Shown here: positions 34,384 to 43,668 of the stretch, piece by piece
How positions within the stretch are numbered: position 1 is the first letter of the stretch
Layout of the letters: every line of letters begins with the position of its first letter
Source: Fabrea salina
Lineage: Eukaryota; Ciliophora; Heterotrichea; Heterotrichida; Fabreidae
DNA: 64,000 bases
NCBI GenBank assembly: GCA_022984795.1
Contig: JALIHJ010000030.1
Coordinates: 62,001 to 126,000 of the forward strand
Reading direction: 5' to 3'
Translations under genes and position numbers: made by a program
The notes under the pieces: generated by a model
Seen by the model: only the letters and a program-made list of their open reading frames with translations
What the model was told of the DNA's origin: nothing
The model's database searches: none

Positions 34384-36342
34384 TCAAGTTAAAAACAGCC
34401 TTGAACTTCTGATTATTTCAATTTGTGCGGGCGCATTTTTAACACGCAATCCGTCTTGACCCAAAACATCGATAAACAGCTTTCCTTCTTCAAAGCCCGT
34501 TACTCCACTTATGACGTATTTCCCGTTACTTTCATCAGTAACTCTCACACTGCCCTCGTGCTCGCCTGTAACTTCTACTTTCCAAAGGTCACCTCCAATT
34601 TCTCTTGGGTTGCCAAACCTGTCTTTGGCTTGTATTACTCCTTGTATTTCTTCTCCACTTAAAAAGGACTTTTGAAAACTTAATAGGCAACTAGGAGAGT
34701 AAGTTTTTCCTGGAGAAAAAAACATGAAAAAAGGTGAACCCTGTAGGTGTTTGTGCTCTTCTTTATCTCTGTAACACACTTCTAAGGAGTAGTAACCCGG
34801 CATTTTCAGCATAAAAACTCCACAGAATTTATTATCTTCTTGACTCAAAGTAATGGGTTTCTTCAGTTGCTGGTTAGTTACTCTTGCTAGTAACTTGGAC
34901 CTTTCTGTGGTTACAGAGTTCCCTACAAAATCTTTAAGTTGTATTTCTAGGGAAAGTTCTTCTCCAGTTAGCTTGTTTCCTGTTACTTTAAACTCACTTT
35001 TCTCAGTGCTTACTTCTCCACTTAAAACTTGAAAGTTCCACTTTCCGACTTCTATAAAGTTAACTTTAACTCTTAACTGGTGCTCTCCAGTTCTATGCAA
35101 ATTCAACTTTGCCAGGTAAAACCCGTTTCTGCAGTCCTCTGTAAATAAAACCTTTCCGTCAACACAGACTTCTACAAAGTCTCCTCCTTTGCGTTTTTGT
35201 TTTCCTTTGGAATCCATACTTCGAACCTTTACTTCAAACACTTCTCCTACACTTGCAATCTTATTAAAGTCAACTAAACACTGCAAAGGGTCAGTTAGTA
35301 GTTCTTTAGTTTTCACATACTTGTGCTTAGCGTACCCTGCAAAGCTCTGTGCAGCTCCTGCCCACACATAGTTCACATTGAAGTTCCCAAGTGAAGTAGG
35401 AGTTAGCAAGTTATAAAACTTACAACCTAGTCTCCCCGAAGCACCTCTGCCCCATACCAAAAGTTCTTTGTGCTTATTAACAGCTACCATGTGGTCACTC
35501 CCAGTGGCTACACACAAAATGTCAGTTCTTATTTTTTGAGGAACATAGTAGTCTTCAGTAGTGGAGTTACCCAACTGGCCCCAGGTTCCTGAACCCCAGG
35601 TAAAAAGAAAGTGCTTCACTGAAACTGCTGCACTGCAAGCACCTCCTGCTGACACTTGCTTGATAAAGTACGGCTCTAGCACAGAAACTTGCCGAGGCAG
35701 CATGATGGAGTCCTGAACTGACCTTCCAAGTCTCCCATACTGGTAGTTCCCACACGAAAACACCTTTCCTTTTTCAGTCAAAAAAAGCACATGCGAGTCG
35801 CCTGCTGAGATACTTATGATGCTTTCTTGAGTGAACTCAGGCATCCAAGTAACTCCAGGTTCAGGCTTGTTGTGACCTATTCCTCTTTGTCCAAACTCGT
35901 TGTCTCCAAAGGAAGCAACTTTGTTTTTTATGCTGTAGTAGCTTGTAGAGTAACCACATTCAACACATTCAGCACTTCCTAACAACTTAGGGGTTTCTTG
36001 GTGGACTATTTCAAGGCCTAACTGGTTTTGTTGGTTGGACCCCCAGCCGTAAACACATCCTTCATCATCCAGAGCCAAACTGTGAAATGCCCCTGTTGCA
36101 ATCTGAACAACTCGCTTCATGCAAAGGTCTCCTGAGTTAACTTGGGTCCAGCCCTTGTTAACTCCAGGTTCACAATTTCCTGCTAGCCAAACATTTCCCC
36201 TTGAATCTAGCATGAGTGTAAAGAACCCCTTAGATTTTACGCTTACTACTGAGTTCTTGAACCTAGGCACTTTAGTGGGAAAGTTAACTACCTCGCCTTC
36301 CAAGCCTAGTTGATTATAGGCATTCCAGCCCCAACAGTACAT
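34384..36342 (-). CDS. RCC1-repeat protein with C-terminal filamin-type domains
   Basis: A 652-residue protein. Residues 1-340 hold RCC1 beta-propeller repeats, seen as spaced motifs such as CWGWNAYNQLGLEGE, VYGWGSNQQNQLGLE, VFSCGNYQYGRLGRS and TWGSGTWGQLGNST. Residues about 350-645 hold three immunoglobulin-like filamin repeats (GVFMLKMPGYYSLEVCY, LQGSPFFMFF, KDRFGNPREIGGD, VKNAPAQIEII). RCC1 propellers bind GTPases, chromatin or ubiquitin substrates; filamin repeats are protein-binding and mechanosensory folds. Together they suggest a cytoskeletal scaffold; the role is inferred. The stop is TGA, with an in-frame TAA at 34372-34374, four codons on. Confidence 0.85.
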   Translation of the reverse strand: MYCWGWNAYNQLGLEGEVVNFPTKVPRFKNSVVSVKSKGFFTLMLDSRGNVWLAGNCEPGVNKGWTQVNSGDLCMKRVVQIATGAFHSLALDDEGCVYGWGSNQQNQLGLEIVHQETPKLLGSAECVECGYSTSYYSIKNKVASFGDNEFGQRGIGHNKPEPGVTWMPEFTQESIISISAGDSHVLFLTEKGKVFSCGNYQYGRLGRSVQDSIMLPRQVSVLEPYFIKQVSAGGACSAAVSVKHFLFTWGSGTWGQLGNSTTEDYYVPQKIRTDILCVATGSDHMVAVNKHKELLVWGRGASGRLGCKFYNLLTPTSLGNFNVNYVWAGAAQSFAGYAKHKYVKTKELLTDPLQCLVDFNKIASVGEVFEVKVRSMDSKGKQKRKGGDFVEVCVDGKVLFTEDCRNGFYLAKLNLHRTGEHQLRVKVNFIEVGKWNFQVLSGEVSTEKSEFKVTGNKLTGEELSLEIQLKDFVGNSVTTERSKLLARVTNQQLKKPITLSQEDNKFCGVFMLKMPGYYSLEVCYRDKEEHKHLQGSPFFMFFSPGKTYSPSCLLSFQKSFLSGEEIQGVIQAKDRFGNPREIGGDLWKVEVTGEHEGSVRVTDESNGKYVISGVTGFEEGKLFIDVLGQDGLRVKNAPAQIEIIRSSRLFLT

Positions 36343-36363
36343 ATTTTAGTTAAGTAGTCTATA

Positions 36364-38136
36364 TTAAGTTCTTGCAAACTTTTCTTCGTATTCTTTAAAC
36401 CACTTAAAATCAACTTTCTCAACAGTGTATCCGTAATTAAAAAACAACTCAGAACCAGGCTTTATGGGCTTACTTGCTACTAAAACAATTCGAGTGTTTC
36501 CGTTCACTCTTTTCGTAGAGGCAAAAGTGTTTTCTTCTTTATGGCTCTTGTGGTTGACGTACCTCATTTTGCTTCCCATAAAAGTGGAGTCAATTGACCA
36601 GTTAAGGTCTTCAGTTAAACCAAAAATATAAGAGTGTTGTTTATAGTCATAAATTCCAGCCCTTCTTAAAGTTTCAGTATCAAAAATCAACTCCCCAGTG
36701 TACTCGATTATAACTTCGTTGGTTTTGCAAGGCTCTAGAACAAACAACCCATACCCTGCACCTTGCACAGTTGAGTTCCTTAAGCCTGTGCGTTTAAACT
36801 TTCTTAACTGAATTTTGGTATTTTGACAAAGCACTGAACTCTTTAAGTTCCTGGTATAACCACTAATTGCACTTTGAACACAGCAACAACTTAAACAGGA
36901 GTCAGGGTCGCATTCTCTAAAGTTCCGGTTGCAAATGCAAGCACTAGTATCGCACTTCCCAAACTGGCAATTGCAACCTAAAAACCTTTGCTTACAAGAA
37001 GTTGTGCACCTGCAGTACTTTTCGCAGTACCCCCTTGTAATAACCTGTTCTTCTTTATGTAGGTTCCCCACTATGCAGGGGCACTTTGACTCAACACTGC
37101 ACTTTTTGCTGCAGCTACAGAACTCTCCAACTATGTTTTTAAGCAGTTTTTCTGAGTAGTAAAACTGATCAGTCCAGGTAATCTTAGGTAAGGGCACAAC
37201 AGATGAAGGAGCCTGGTAGCTAGACTTAAAGTTCTCAACTAAGTACCTGGACTTTGAACAGCTAGTGTTCAGGAACAAAGCTACAGAACAGGGGTTACTG
37301 ACTCCTTTTTTCAAAAAACACTTTACTATGAACTTTTGGACTTTGGTGTAAACAAAGGGCTCCTCAGAGTCACAAAAGCAACACTTGTAACTCAACAACC
37401 AGTTTCCAGACATAGAAATGTGCTTTTCCTGGGCCCACCACTTTTGTTTCCAAAAAGTGTAGTCCATCTCTTGCATCACAGTGCTTTTGTAAGTAATTAA
37501 CTCTAAAAAGTCTTTTCCGTAAGTGCTTTGGAGTTTATTGGAGTGTTCTAAACAGCAGTAAAGTTTACAGATGTTACAGAACTGATCAAAAAACTCTGAG
37601 GGGTTAACTTGGGGCTTGGAGTTCAAAAACTTAGACTGAACTGAGTTAAAAAGTTTTTGAAGAGTTAAGTGTGTTTTGTTGAGGTGCAGAGACAGAGACC
37701 TAAGGATGGGAGTCCACCTTTTAGGAGTGGGGTAGATCTTTAACAAACTCAAAGTTAAGTACTCTGCTAACTGGTCACCTTCTATTGTAGTTTCAGGTTT
37801 TTCTAAGGCATTAAAAGGAGTAGTTCCAAAGTAACCCTGGATTCTTTGTTTTTCAATTACTTTTCCAGTAGAGTCGTTGAAAGGAATATACTCTAAGCAA
37901 GGCTTTTCTTGTGACATGTAGTTGGTCCTAGAAGCTAAGTAATAAGTAGATTTTGGCCTTGACTTGTAAGTAACTTTTCTGTTGTAGTTTGCGTATCTAC
38001 TTAGCTTTAAGGTTCTTTTTTGCTTGTGCAAGTTAGCTAGTTGTTTGTTAGTTTCAAAGACAACCAAACTTTCAGCACTTTTAAACAACTGGTAGTTCTG
38101 AAGCATCTCAAGTAACTTACTCTCCAATACTTCCAT
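36364..38136 (-). CDS. EZH: EZH/E(z)-type SET-domain histone methyltransferase
   Basis: A 590-residue protein. Residues about 340-430 form a cysteine-rich CXC domain (CSCSKKC, CPCIVGN, CRCTTSCKQRFLGCNCQ, CNRNFRECDPDSC). The SET domain runs from about 455 to the end: cofactor site GAGYGLFV, EYTGELI, RYVNHKSH with the essential Asn-His, and the catalytic Tyr in ELFFNYGY. This order is typical of the Polycomb enzyme E(z)/EZH, which methylates histone H3 Lys27; in ciliates the related Ezl enzymes guide heterochromatin and DNA elimination during nuclear development. The usual PNC after NHS is not kept. The N-terminal half is poorly conserved. Confidence 0.88.
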   Translation of the reverse strand: MEVLESKLLEMLQNYQLFKSAESLVVFETNKQLANLHKQKRTLKLSRYANYNRKVTYKSRPKSTYYLASRTNYMSQEKPCLEYIPFNDSTGKVIEKQRIQGYFGTTPFNALEKPETTIEGDQLAEYLTLSLLKIYPTPKRWTPILRSLSLHLNKTHLTLQKLFNSVQSKFLNSKPQVNPSEFFDQFCNICKLYCCLEHSNKLQSTYGKDFLELITYKSTVMQEMDYTFWKQKWWAQEKHISMSGNWLLSYKCCFCDSEEPFVYTKVQKFIVKCFLKKGVSNPCSVALFLNTSCSKSRYLVENFKSSYQAPSSVVPLPKITWTDQFYYSEKLLKNIVGEFCSCSKKCSVESKCPCIVGNLHKEEQVITRGYCEKYCRCTTSCKQRFLGCNCQFGKCDTSACICNRNFRECDPDSCLSCCCVQSAISGYTRNLKSSVLCQNTKIQLRKFKRTGLRNSTVQGAGYGLFVLEPCKTNEVIIEYTGELIFDTETLRRAGIYDYKQHSYIFGLTEDLNWSIDSTFMGSKMRYVNHKSHKEENTFASTKRVNGNTRIVLVASKPIKPGSELFFNYGYTVEKVDFKWFKEYEEKFART

Positions 38137-38206
38137 ATAATAGCCCCCTCAATTCTGAGTTTAGTTAAATTTAGAAGTTAGAAGCAATTTCTTATTCAGT
38201 TTAAAT

Positions 38207-39133
38207 ATGAAACACTTGTTTCAAATTAAGGAACAAAACAGGATGCTAGGAAACTCAAAAGTACAAGACCTCGAAGAAGAACTAAGAATCGCCCACGAAA
38301 CCATCAACCGGCTTCAGTCCTCCCAAAGTGCAGAATTAGAAGAAGAACTCAAAGACACCAAAGGCAAGCTCAGAATAATGACTACAAAGTTCGCTAACGT
38401 GCGCAAGGAAAGAGACGCTATCAAAAAAGAAAACCAGTCCCTTCAAAATGAAGTCTTGGAACTCCAGTCCAAAATGCGGCAGATGGTGCCCGGGTTCCAA
38501 AACATAAGTAGTTCTTTCCCCATCCTGACTGAACTGGCGGACATGACCTCTCAGTTTTACAAATGCGACTGCGAAGACCTTTTCTTTGAAGTTCTGGGAC
38601 CTGAGCTCAGCTTGGAAGGAGTGGTGTACTTTTTCCGCAGCAGCTTTCCTAGAGTCAGCGAACTCATTAAGCAGTACTTTGCTCCTGCAGAAGACTCCTT
38701 GAAAAAAGTAACCATGGTTGACTCCTTAGAAGGGCCTATTATGAACGTGCTCAGAAAAAGTTACCAAGGAAACTGGAAAGGGCTGATGCAGCACTGCGTA
38801 GGGCACTCTTCGCTCCAAAAGATCTTGGACGACCTCCAGAGAGTTCTGCAGTTAGGAGGGGGTTCTGCTTCTACTAACGCGCAACTCATGAATTACTTGA
38901 AGAGCTTAGGCAAAATACTTTTTGCTTACTACATCCACGACCCACCTATCAGGTGTGGCTGGGACTGTATAGGACAGTTGGTGGAGTTTAATTCTTTGCA
39001 CCACGACGCATTAGACGGGTTCATTAGGCCAGGAGACCAGTGCTACCTTATACTGCCACCAACTTACAAAAGTTCTGGAGAACTCATGAACAAAGCTGCT
39101 GTTCTGTCCAAAGACTATGAAATGGATATGTAA
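38207..39133 (+). CDS. coiled-coil protein with conserved helical C-terminal domain, unknown
   Basis: A 308-residue protein. Residues 15-95 are a heptad coiled coil (DLEEELRIAHETINRLQSSQ, then ELEEELKDTKGKL). Residues about 105-300 look like a folded helical domain with Cys, Trp and Gly in ordered positions (QFYKCDCEDLFFEVLGPE, HDPPIRCGWDCIGQ, HHDALDGFIRPGDQCYLILP). I do not recognise the family. The layout is that of an adaptor or a centrosomal/basal-body subunit, but nothing in the sequence fixes this. It converges with the next gene with two bases between stop codons. Confidence 0.75.
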   Translation: MKHLFQIKEQNRMLGNSKVQDLEEELRIAHETINRLQSSQSAELEEELKDTKGKLRIMTTKFANVRKERDAIKKENQSLQNEVLELQSKMRQMVPGFQNISSSFPILTELADMTSQFYKCDCEDLFFEVLGPELSLEGVVYFFRSSFPRVSELIKQYFAPAEDSLKKVTMVDSLEGPIMNVLRKSYQGNWKGLMQHCVGHSSLQKILDDLQRVLQLGGGSASTNAQLMNYLKSLGKILFAYYIHDPPIRCGWDCIGQLVEFNSLHHDALDGFIRPGDQCYLILPPTYKSSGELMNKAAVLSKDYEMDM

Positions 39134-39135
39134 TC

Positions 39136-40383
39136 TTAGTTAAATGGATTCGATATACACTTGTGAGACTGACTGTGCAGTTGGTTGTAAAACTTCTTAG
39201 TAATTGAGTGTTTGGGTCTGAAACTTTTAGTTTTCGGTACAAAAGTGCATCCTTGGATTTCTTTTTCTGCAAGGGCTGCTCGTTCGGCTTGGAGTTTTTG
39301 GTTTTTCTGAACTAGGTCTTTTGAGGTTCTTTCAGATATTTTTTCTTTTTGAATTTGGAAAGAGTTAGTTTGGGGTTTGAAGGTGTACTGGGTTTCTTGG
39401 GGATTTTTCCTTTTGGTGTTGTACAACTCGCTTCTTTCAGAGGGAGACAGGATCTTCATAAGGTTGTTCATTGCTACACAAAAGTCTTCAAAGCTAAGGC
39501 CTTCGGGGACTTCTTTGAGTTCTTCAAACAAAGGAGCTAGGATTCTTTGGTAGTTTTCAGGCACTTGGGAGCTCTCTACAGTAGTTGAGTCAATTCTTCC
39601 GTTTGAGTTGGGAGAAAGTGTTGCAAAGAGTTCTCTGTACCTGTTTTTCTTTACAAATGAAAGCAATTTGAGTGACTTAGACGAAGCTAAGGAAGGGGGT
39701 TTTTCTTGAGCTGGCTGCACAGGGGTGCTTCTTTGGGAGTACAGGTACTCACCTATAGTTACGTTTAACTCCCTTCTGGGAGAGGTAGGTGGTCTCCCTG
39801 TTTGAGGTTTAAAACTGCAAGCTTCTTCTTTTACAAAGTCGAATCTTTTTTCTTCCTTTTCTCGGCGTTTTTTTTCTTGGTTTTCTTTGACGGCTCCTCC
39901 TTTAGATATGAGTCTGTTGGCAACTTTGACGGCTTCTTTCAAACTGAGTTTTTTGGAGTCTTCTGTTTTTTGTGAGGACAGTCTGGACTTTTTCTTTTTG
40001 GCTTCGTTGTAAAGGTGGTCGTGGACTTTGCCTTTTCTTCGCTTGTTTGTGGCAATAGTTTGGCTGTGAGGGTTGATTTGGGGTTTGTGGGAGTAGTCAG
40101 GTTTTCTAGGAGGTCTTTGCAAGGGAGGCTTAGTGTAAGTTTTGGGCGGGTCAGTAACTTGGGGTTCTTGGGAGGTTAAGGACCCTTCGTAGTCCAAGTA
40201 TTCGTTTATTCTTTCAGCTAAAGCTTTTATTTTTTCTTCAGAAAGTTTATGCTGGGCACCGAACTTTTTGGCTAAAGTTAAAGGGTGGTCTGTTTCTCTG
40301 ATTTGTATTTGCTGGGTTTGTCCGTTTACTTTTACTGTAATTTCAAAAAAATCGTCTTCAGGGAGTTCCATAGGCTCGTCCAT
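39136..40383 (-). CDS. basic protein with repeated F-x-P-x-T motifs, unknown
   Basis: A 415-residue protein from ATG 40383 (MDEPMELPEDD). It opens with an ubiquitin-like beta strand pair (FEITVKVNGQTQQIQI, then a helix with KIKALAERINEYLDYEG). The middle is very basic. Near residues 275-350 a possible EF-hand-like helical pair (YRELFATLSPNSNGRIDS) is present. Motifs CSFKPQTGRP, YTFKPQTNSF and CTFVPKTKSF recur; such [FY]xPxTN-type motifs are common in flagellar and ciliate coiled-coil proteins, which is inference. Function unknown. A longer start at 40395 would overlap the divergent gene's ATG in the shared string CATG. Confidence 0.75.
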   Translation of the reverse strand: MDEPMELPEDDFFEITVKVNGQTQQIQIRETDHPLTLAKKFGAQHKLSEEKIKALAERINEYLDYEGSLTSQEPQVTDPPKTYTKPPLQRPPRKPDYSHKPQINPHSQTIATNKRRKGKVHDHLYNEAKKKKSRLSSQKTEDSKKLSLKEAVKVANRLISKGGAVKENQEKKRREKEEKRFDFVKEEACSFKPQTGRPPTSPRRELNVTIGEYLYSQRSTPVQPAQEKPPSLASSKSLKLLSFVKKNRYRELFATLSPNSNGRIDSTTVESSQVPENYQRILAPLFEELKEVPEGLSFEDFCVAMNNLMKILSPSERSELYNTKRKNPQETQYTFKPQTNSFQIQKEKISERTSKDLVQKNQKLQAERAALAEKEIQGCTFVPKTKSFRPKHSITKKFYNQLHSQSHKCISNPFN

Positions 40384-40393
40384 TTTATAATTC

Positions 40394-41398
40394 ATGTCAA
40401 ACGGGTTTGTGAAGCTCCAAGAAGACCCTGTCAAAAGATTTGTGAAGGAGATATTCACAAAGAAACCTGTTAACTCTGAGTTTAACTCAGTGATTAAAAG
40501 GATCAAACCAGGCGCCAAGTTTACTAAGAAAAGTAGTCAAGACCAAGACTTAGACACTATTGGCTCAAGGTCTAAGAAACTACTGAACCAAATGGGGTTT
40601 GCTTACGGAAGAGTTCAAAAGAAAAGCCTTTCAGTAGAAACCAAAAGAGAAAAGTCAAGACTCAGAGCTCCCGGTCCTATAACAGACGAAAACAAGTACG
40701 AACCACCTGAAGTCAAAATAGACGAAACCAGCTACACTTCAAGAAAAAAAGGAGGGTTCGTTAAGGCAGAACCAGTTGAACCACTTAGCAGTAAGCCTGA
40801 AATTAAACCTCAGACTGCTTCTAGACCTAAACCCAAACCTACTCAAAGCCAATTAAAAGCTAAAGAACTTCTAGGGTTTCTAAGTCCACTTTCACAACAA
40901 GAAATCAAAACTATCCACAAAGACGCTCAAAAAAAGTACACTTCGTACCTCAAAAAAACTCAACAAAAAGAAAAACTCAAAATAGCAAGCATAAAACAAA
41001 AAGGAATCTTTAGTGAAGCTGTGAACCAAGAAAGAATCAAAGGAATGAAAGTAGTTAATGAACTAAGCCTTCTGAACAGTAAAGTCAAGCCTTTTATATG
41101 GAAAGCCCGCAACCAACTCATAAACGAAAAACAAAACAAAACAGAAATAGAAGAAACACCCCGTTCAGAAGGAACCAAAAGAAACACCCTTATGGACGTA
41201 CTAGAAAACGCTATGTTCAAAAACGTAGTGCGCACCTCTAAAAGACAAGACAGCCCAGTTCGCAAACAAAAATCTAAACCTGATAAAGACAAGTGGACTG
41301 AAAACTTGTACAAGTCCATAAACGGAATGATCAGAAAGTACAAACCTAACGAAAAAGTATCCAATATGCCTGTTCACAAACTCAATGTGTCAAGCTAA
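40394..41398 (+). CDS. Lys-rich basic protein, unknown
   Basis: A 334-residue frame, MSNGFVKLQEDPVKRFVKEI to PVHKLNVSS. It is strongly basic, Ser/Pro/Lys-rich in the first half (TASRPKPKPTQSQLKAKE), with helices of Lys and Gln around residues 150-215 and a Lys-rich end. No zinc finger, membrane segment or known fold. A microtubule- or nucleic-acid-binding role would suit the charge but is not shown. It starts ten bases from the divergent gene and ends four bases before the next convergent stop. Confidence 0.7.
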   Translation: MSNGFVKLQEDPVKRFVKEIFTKKPVNSEFNSVIKRIKPGAKFTKKSSQDQDLDTIGSRSKKLLNQMGFAYGRVQKKSLSVETKREKSRLRAPGPITDENKYEPPEVKIDETSYTSRKKGGFVKAEPVEPLSSKPEIKPQTASRPKPKPTQSQLKAKELLGFLSPLSQQEIKTIHKDAQKKYTSYLKKTQQKEKLKIASIKQKGIFSEAVNQERIKGMKVVNELSLLNSKVKPFIWKARNQLINEKQNKTEIEETPRSEGTKRNTLMDVLENAMFKNVVRTSKRQDSPVRKQKSKPDKDKWTENLYKSINGMIRKYKPNEKVSNMPVHKLNVSS

Positions 41399-41402
41399 TT
41401 AG

Positions 41403-42203
41403 TTAAACTGATTTTTGTCTAGACAAAGCAATAGCCAATGCACCTTTGTCCCTCGATAATTCTTCCAGAGTGTTCAGTAAGTTGTTAAGTTTACGGAAGA
41501 TGTTATTTTCGGTTAAGTAATCTGAGTCCCTGCAGTCTTCTACGATTTCTTCTATGAAGCCACGCACTATGCCTAAAAAGTTTTCTTGCTGAGGCACGCC
41601 CAAAGTGTTTGTGATTTCAAATATTTTGTTGCTTATGCTTGAAAAAACATCTTCTTGTGTAGGCCTTTCAGGTGTAACCCACCTTGAAGAAGCTGAAGTG
41701 CTAGGTGCGCTAGAGAAAAACCCAGCTTTCTTGAGTTTCTTTACTTGGTCTCTAGTGAAATGTCTCGAAGTTAACTTGTTGAGACAAAGATGCCATCTGC
41801 TTCCAGATAACAAACAACCAAACTCACACAGCTTCTGCTGCAAAATACGACTTAACTCGTCTTTAGTGCTCAGCATGTCAATAACTTTCGTTACTAAGGC
41901 ATCTAACAGTTCTTCTGAGTCTTGAAGTGTTTCTAGTTTCGAAAGGCTGAGGTACTTAAGTAACTGGACCAAAAGAAACTTACCCCTTTCAGATGAAAGT
42001 TTGGTTTTGTGAAGCAAAAACAAAACAGTTCGGAAGATAAGAGCTGTGTGGGGCGACTGCTTCTGCATTAGAAGCAAAAGGATTGTGTAGACAGTTTCTA
42101 GTGTTTGGTTGTTTTTAGATCTAAGTGCAGTGCGAAGCATAGTCTGTACAAGGTTGGGGTTTTCAGATAAAAACATTTCAAAAAGCTTGTGCTCGTTTAT
42201 CAT
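41403..42203 (-). CDS. helical repeat-like protein, unknown
   Basis: A 266-residue protein from ATG 42203 (MINEHKLFEMFLSENPNLVQ). The first 150 residues are Leu-rich helices resembling an armadillo/HEAT solenoid (TLETVYTILLLLMQKQ, LIFRTVLFLLHKTKL, GKFLLVQLLKYLSLSKLE). A Ser-rich spacer near 165-180 and a C-terminal helical part follow. No family recognised. The upstream frame to 42239 has no ATG, so 42203 is used; the prolidase gene diverges from it with 38 bases between starts. Confidence 0.7.
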   Translation of the reverse strand: MINEHKLFEMFLSENPNLVQTMLRTALRSKNNQTLETVYTILLLLMQKQSPHTALIFRTVLFLLHKTKLSSERGKFLLVQLLKYLSLSKLETLQDSEELLDALVTKVIDMLSTKDELSRILQQKLCEFGCLLSGSRWHLCLNKLTSRHFTRDQVKKLKKAGFFSSAPSTSASSRWVTPERPTQEDVFSSISNKIFEITNTLGVPQQENFLGIVRGFIEEIVEDCRDSDYLTENNIFRKLNNLLNTLEELSRDKGALAIALSRQKSV

Positions 42204-42241
42204 TATTAAGGCATAATATTGTTGAAAGTTAACCAACAAAA

Positions 42242-43666
42242 ATGCACGAAAACCTAAGCATTGAAAGCATCAGGGAGTACGCTCGCCAGACCGAAATGCA
42301 CCAAAAAATCAGGGAAAAGTTCCTTCGCGAGTTCAAAGCTGCAGGGGCTGAGGGCAACTCAGTGCTTTTCTTGAAAGGAGGAGAAGAGGTGACTTTGTGG
42401 GACACTGACAATTGCTACTCTTTCCGCCAAGAAAGCTTTTTCTTCTACTTGTTTGGAGTTGAAGACCCTGATTGTGTTGGCATGCTTGAAGTAGACTCTG
42501 GTAAAGTGCACTTGTTTGTGCCTAGGCTAGACAAAAACTTAGCCCTTTACCTTGTGCTGCCTACTCCTGAGCTCATAGCTTCTAAGTACGGATACGAAGC
42601 CCACTACATTGACGAGTTAGCAAGCGTTTTGTCGTCTATTTCTCCCTCTAAGATCTACTTGAACAAGGGCAAAAACACCGACTCAGGCTCTTCAACTGTT
42701 TCTTACTTCCACTCAGAAGCTTTCAGTGCTTATTCTGTGGACGAAAACTTGCTTTACCCCTCACTTGCTGAGGCTAGAGTCATCAAGACTCCTGAAGAAA
42801 TTGAAGTCCTCAAAAGAATGAGTTTGTCAGGTTCTGAAGCCCACGTGAGGCTTATGCAAAGCTGCAAACCAGGGATGATGGAGTACCAGCTTCCAGCAGC
42901 TTTTCATTCCTTTTTGGCTAACTTGGGACTTACTCACTCCTTCCCACCTATTTCGGCGTCTGGAAGCAATGGGTCTACACTCCATTACCCTGATAACAGT
43001 AAGCGCATGAACGAGTCCGAACTTGTGATATGTGATATGGGTAGTTATGGCTACGGGTACTGCTCTGACATTACATGTACTCTGCCTGTTTCAGGAGTGT
43101 TTTCCGAAAAACAACGTGGGATCTACGAGTTGGTGCTAAAAGCTAACAGAGAAGTTACTAAAGCTATGAGGCCAGGAGTCAACTGGACCGATATGCATTT
43201 GCTTGCTGAAAAAATCATTTTAGAGGGACTGAAGGAGCTAGGCCTTGTCCAAGGAGATGTTGACCAAATGATTGAAAAAAGAGTAGGAGGAGTGTTTATG
43301 CCTCACGGACTTGGTCACTTCTTAGGAATGGACGTCCACGATGTAGGTGGATACGTAAAAGGACCTGAAAAAATCGACAAGTTAGGTTTAAGAAACCTAA
43401 GAACCAGAAGAGACTTAGAAGAAAACATGGTAATCACGGTTGAGCCTGGGTGCTACTTTATTGACTTTGCAATAGACGAAGCCCTTCAGAACCCCGAAAC
43501 CCAGAACTTTTTAGTCAAAGAAAAAATAGATGAGTATAGGGGCTTTGGAGGAGTTAGATTGGAAGACGACGTTTTGGTAACGAGCGAAGGGGCTGTAGTA
43601 CTGAACGATGTGCCCAGAACTCCTGAGCAAGTCCAAGCTGCTATGCAAGGAGCTAACTGGAAGTAG
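42242..43666 (+). CDS. PEPD: Xaa-Pro dipeptidase (prolidase)
   Basis: A 474-residue metallopeptidase of family M24B, close to the usual prolidase length. The N-terminal creatinase-like domain covers about residues 1-180 (FRQESFFFYLFGVEDPDC). The catalytic pita-bread domain has the metal ligands in CDMGSYGYGYCSDITC (two Asp), HGLGHFLGMDVHDVGGY (His), TVEPGCYF (Glu) and GVRLEDDVLV (Glu). The enzyme cleaves dipeptides with C-terminal Pro or hydroxyproline using two Mn ions, in the cytosol. All expected ligands are present, so it should be active. Confidence 0.95.
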   Translation: MHENLSIESIREYARQTEMHQKIREKFLREFKAAGAEGNSVLFLKGGEEVTLWDTDNCYSFRQESFFFYLFGVEDPDCVGMLEVDSGKVHLFVPRLDKNLALYLVLPTPELIASKYGYEAHYIDELASVLSSISPSKIYLNKGKNTDSGSSTVSYFHSEAFSAYSVDENLLYPSLAEARVIKTPEEIEVLKRMSLSGSEAHVRLMQSCKPGMMEYQLPAAFHSFLANLGLTHSFPPISASGSNGSTLHYPDNSKRMNESELVICDMGSYGYGYCSDITCTLPVSGVFSEKQRGIYELVLKANREVTKAMRPGVNWTDMHLLAEKIILEGLKELGLVQGDVDQMIEKRVGGVFMPHGLGHFLGMDVHDVGGYVKGPEKIDKLGLRNLRTRRDLEENMVITVEPGCYFIDFAIDEALQNPETQNFLVKEKIDEYRGFGGVRLEDDVLVTSEGAVVLNDVPRTPEQVQAAMQGANWK

Positions 43667-43668
43667 TC

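Noticed and set aside
40384-40518. Longer start of the F-x-P-x-T motif protein
   Set aside because: It runs through the divergent gene's N-terminus; ATG 40383 is enough.
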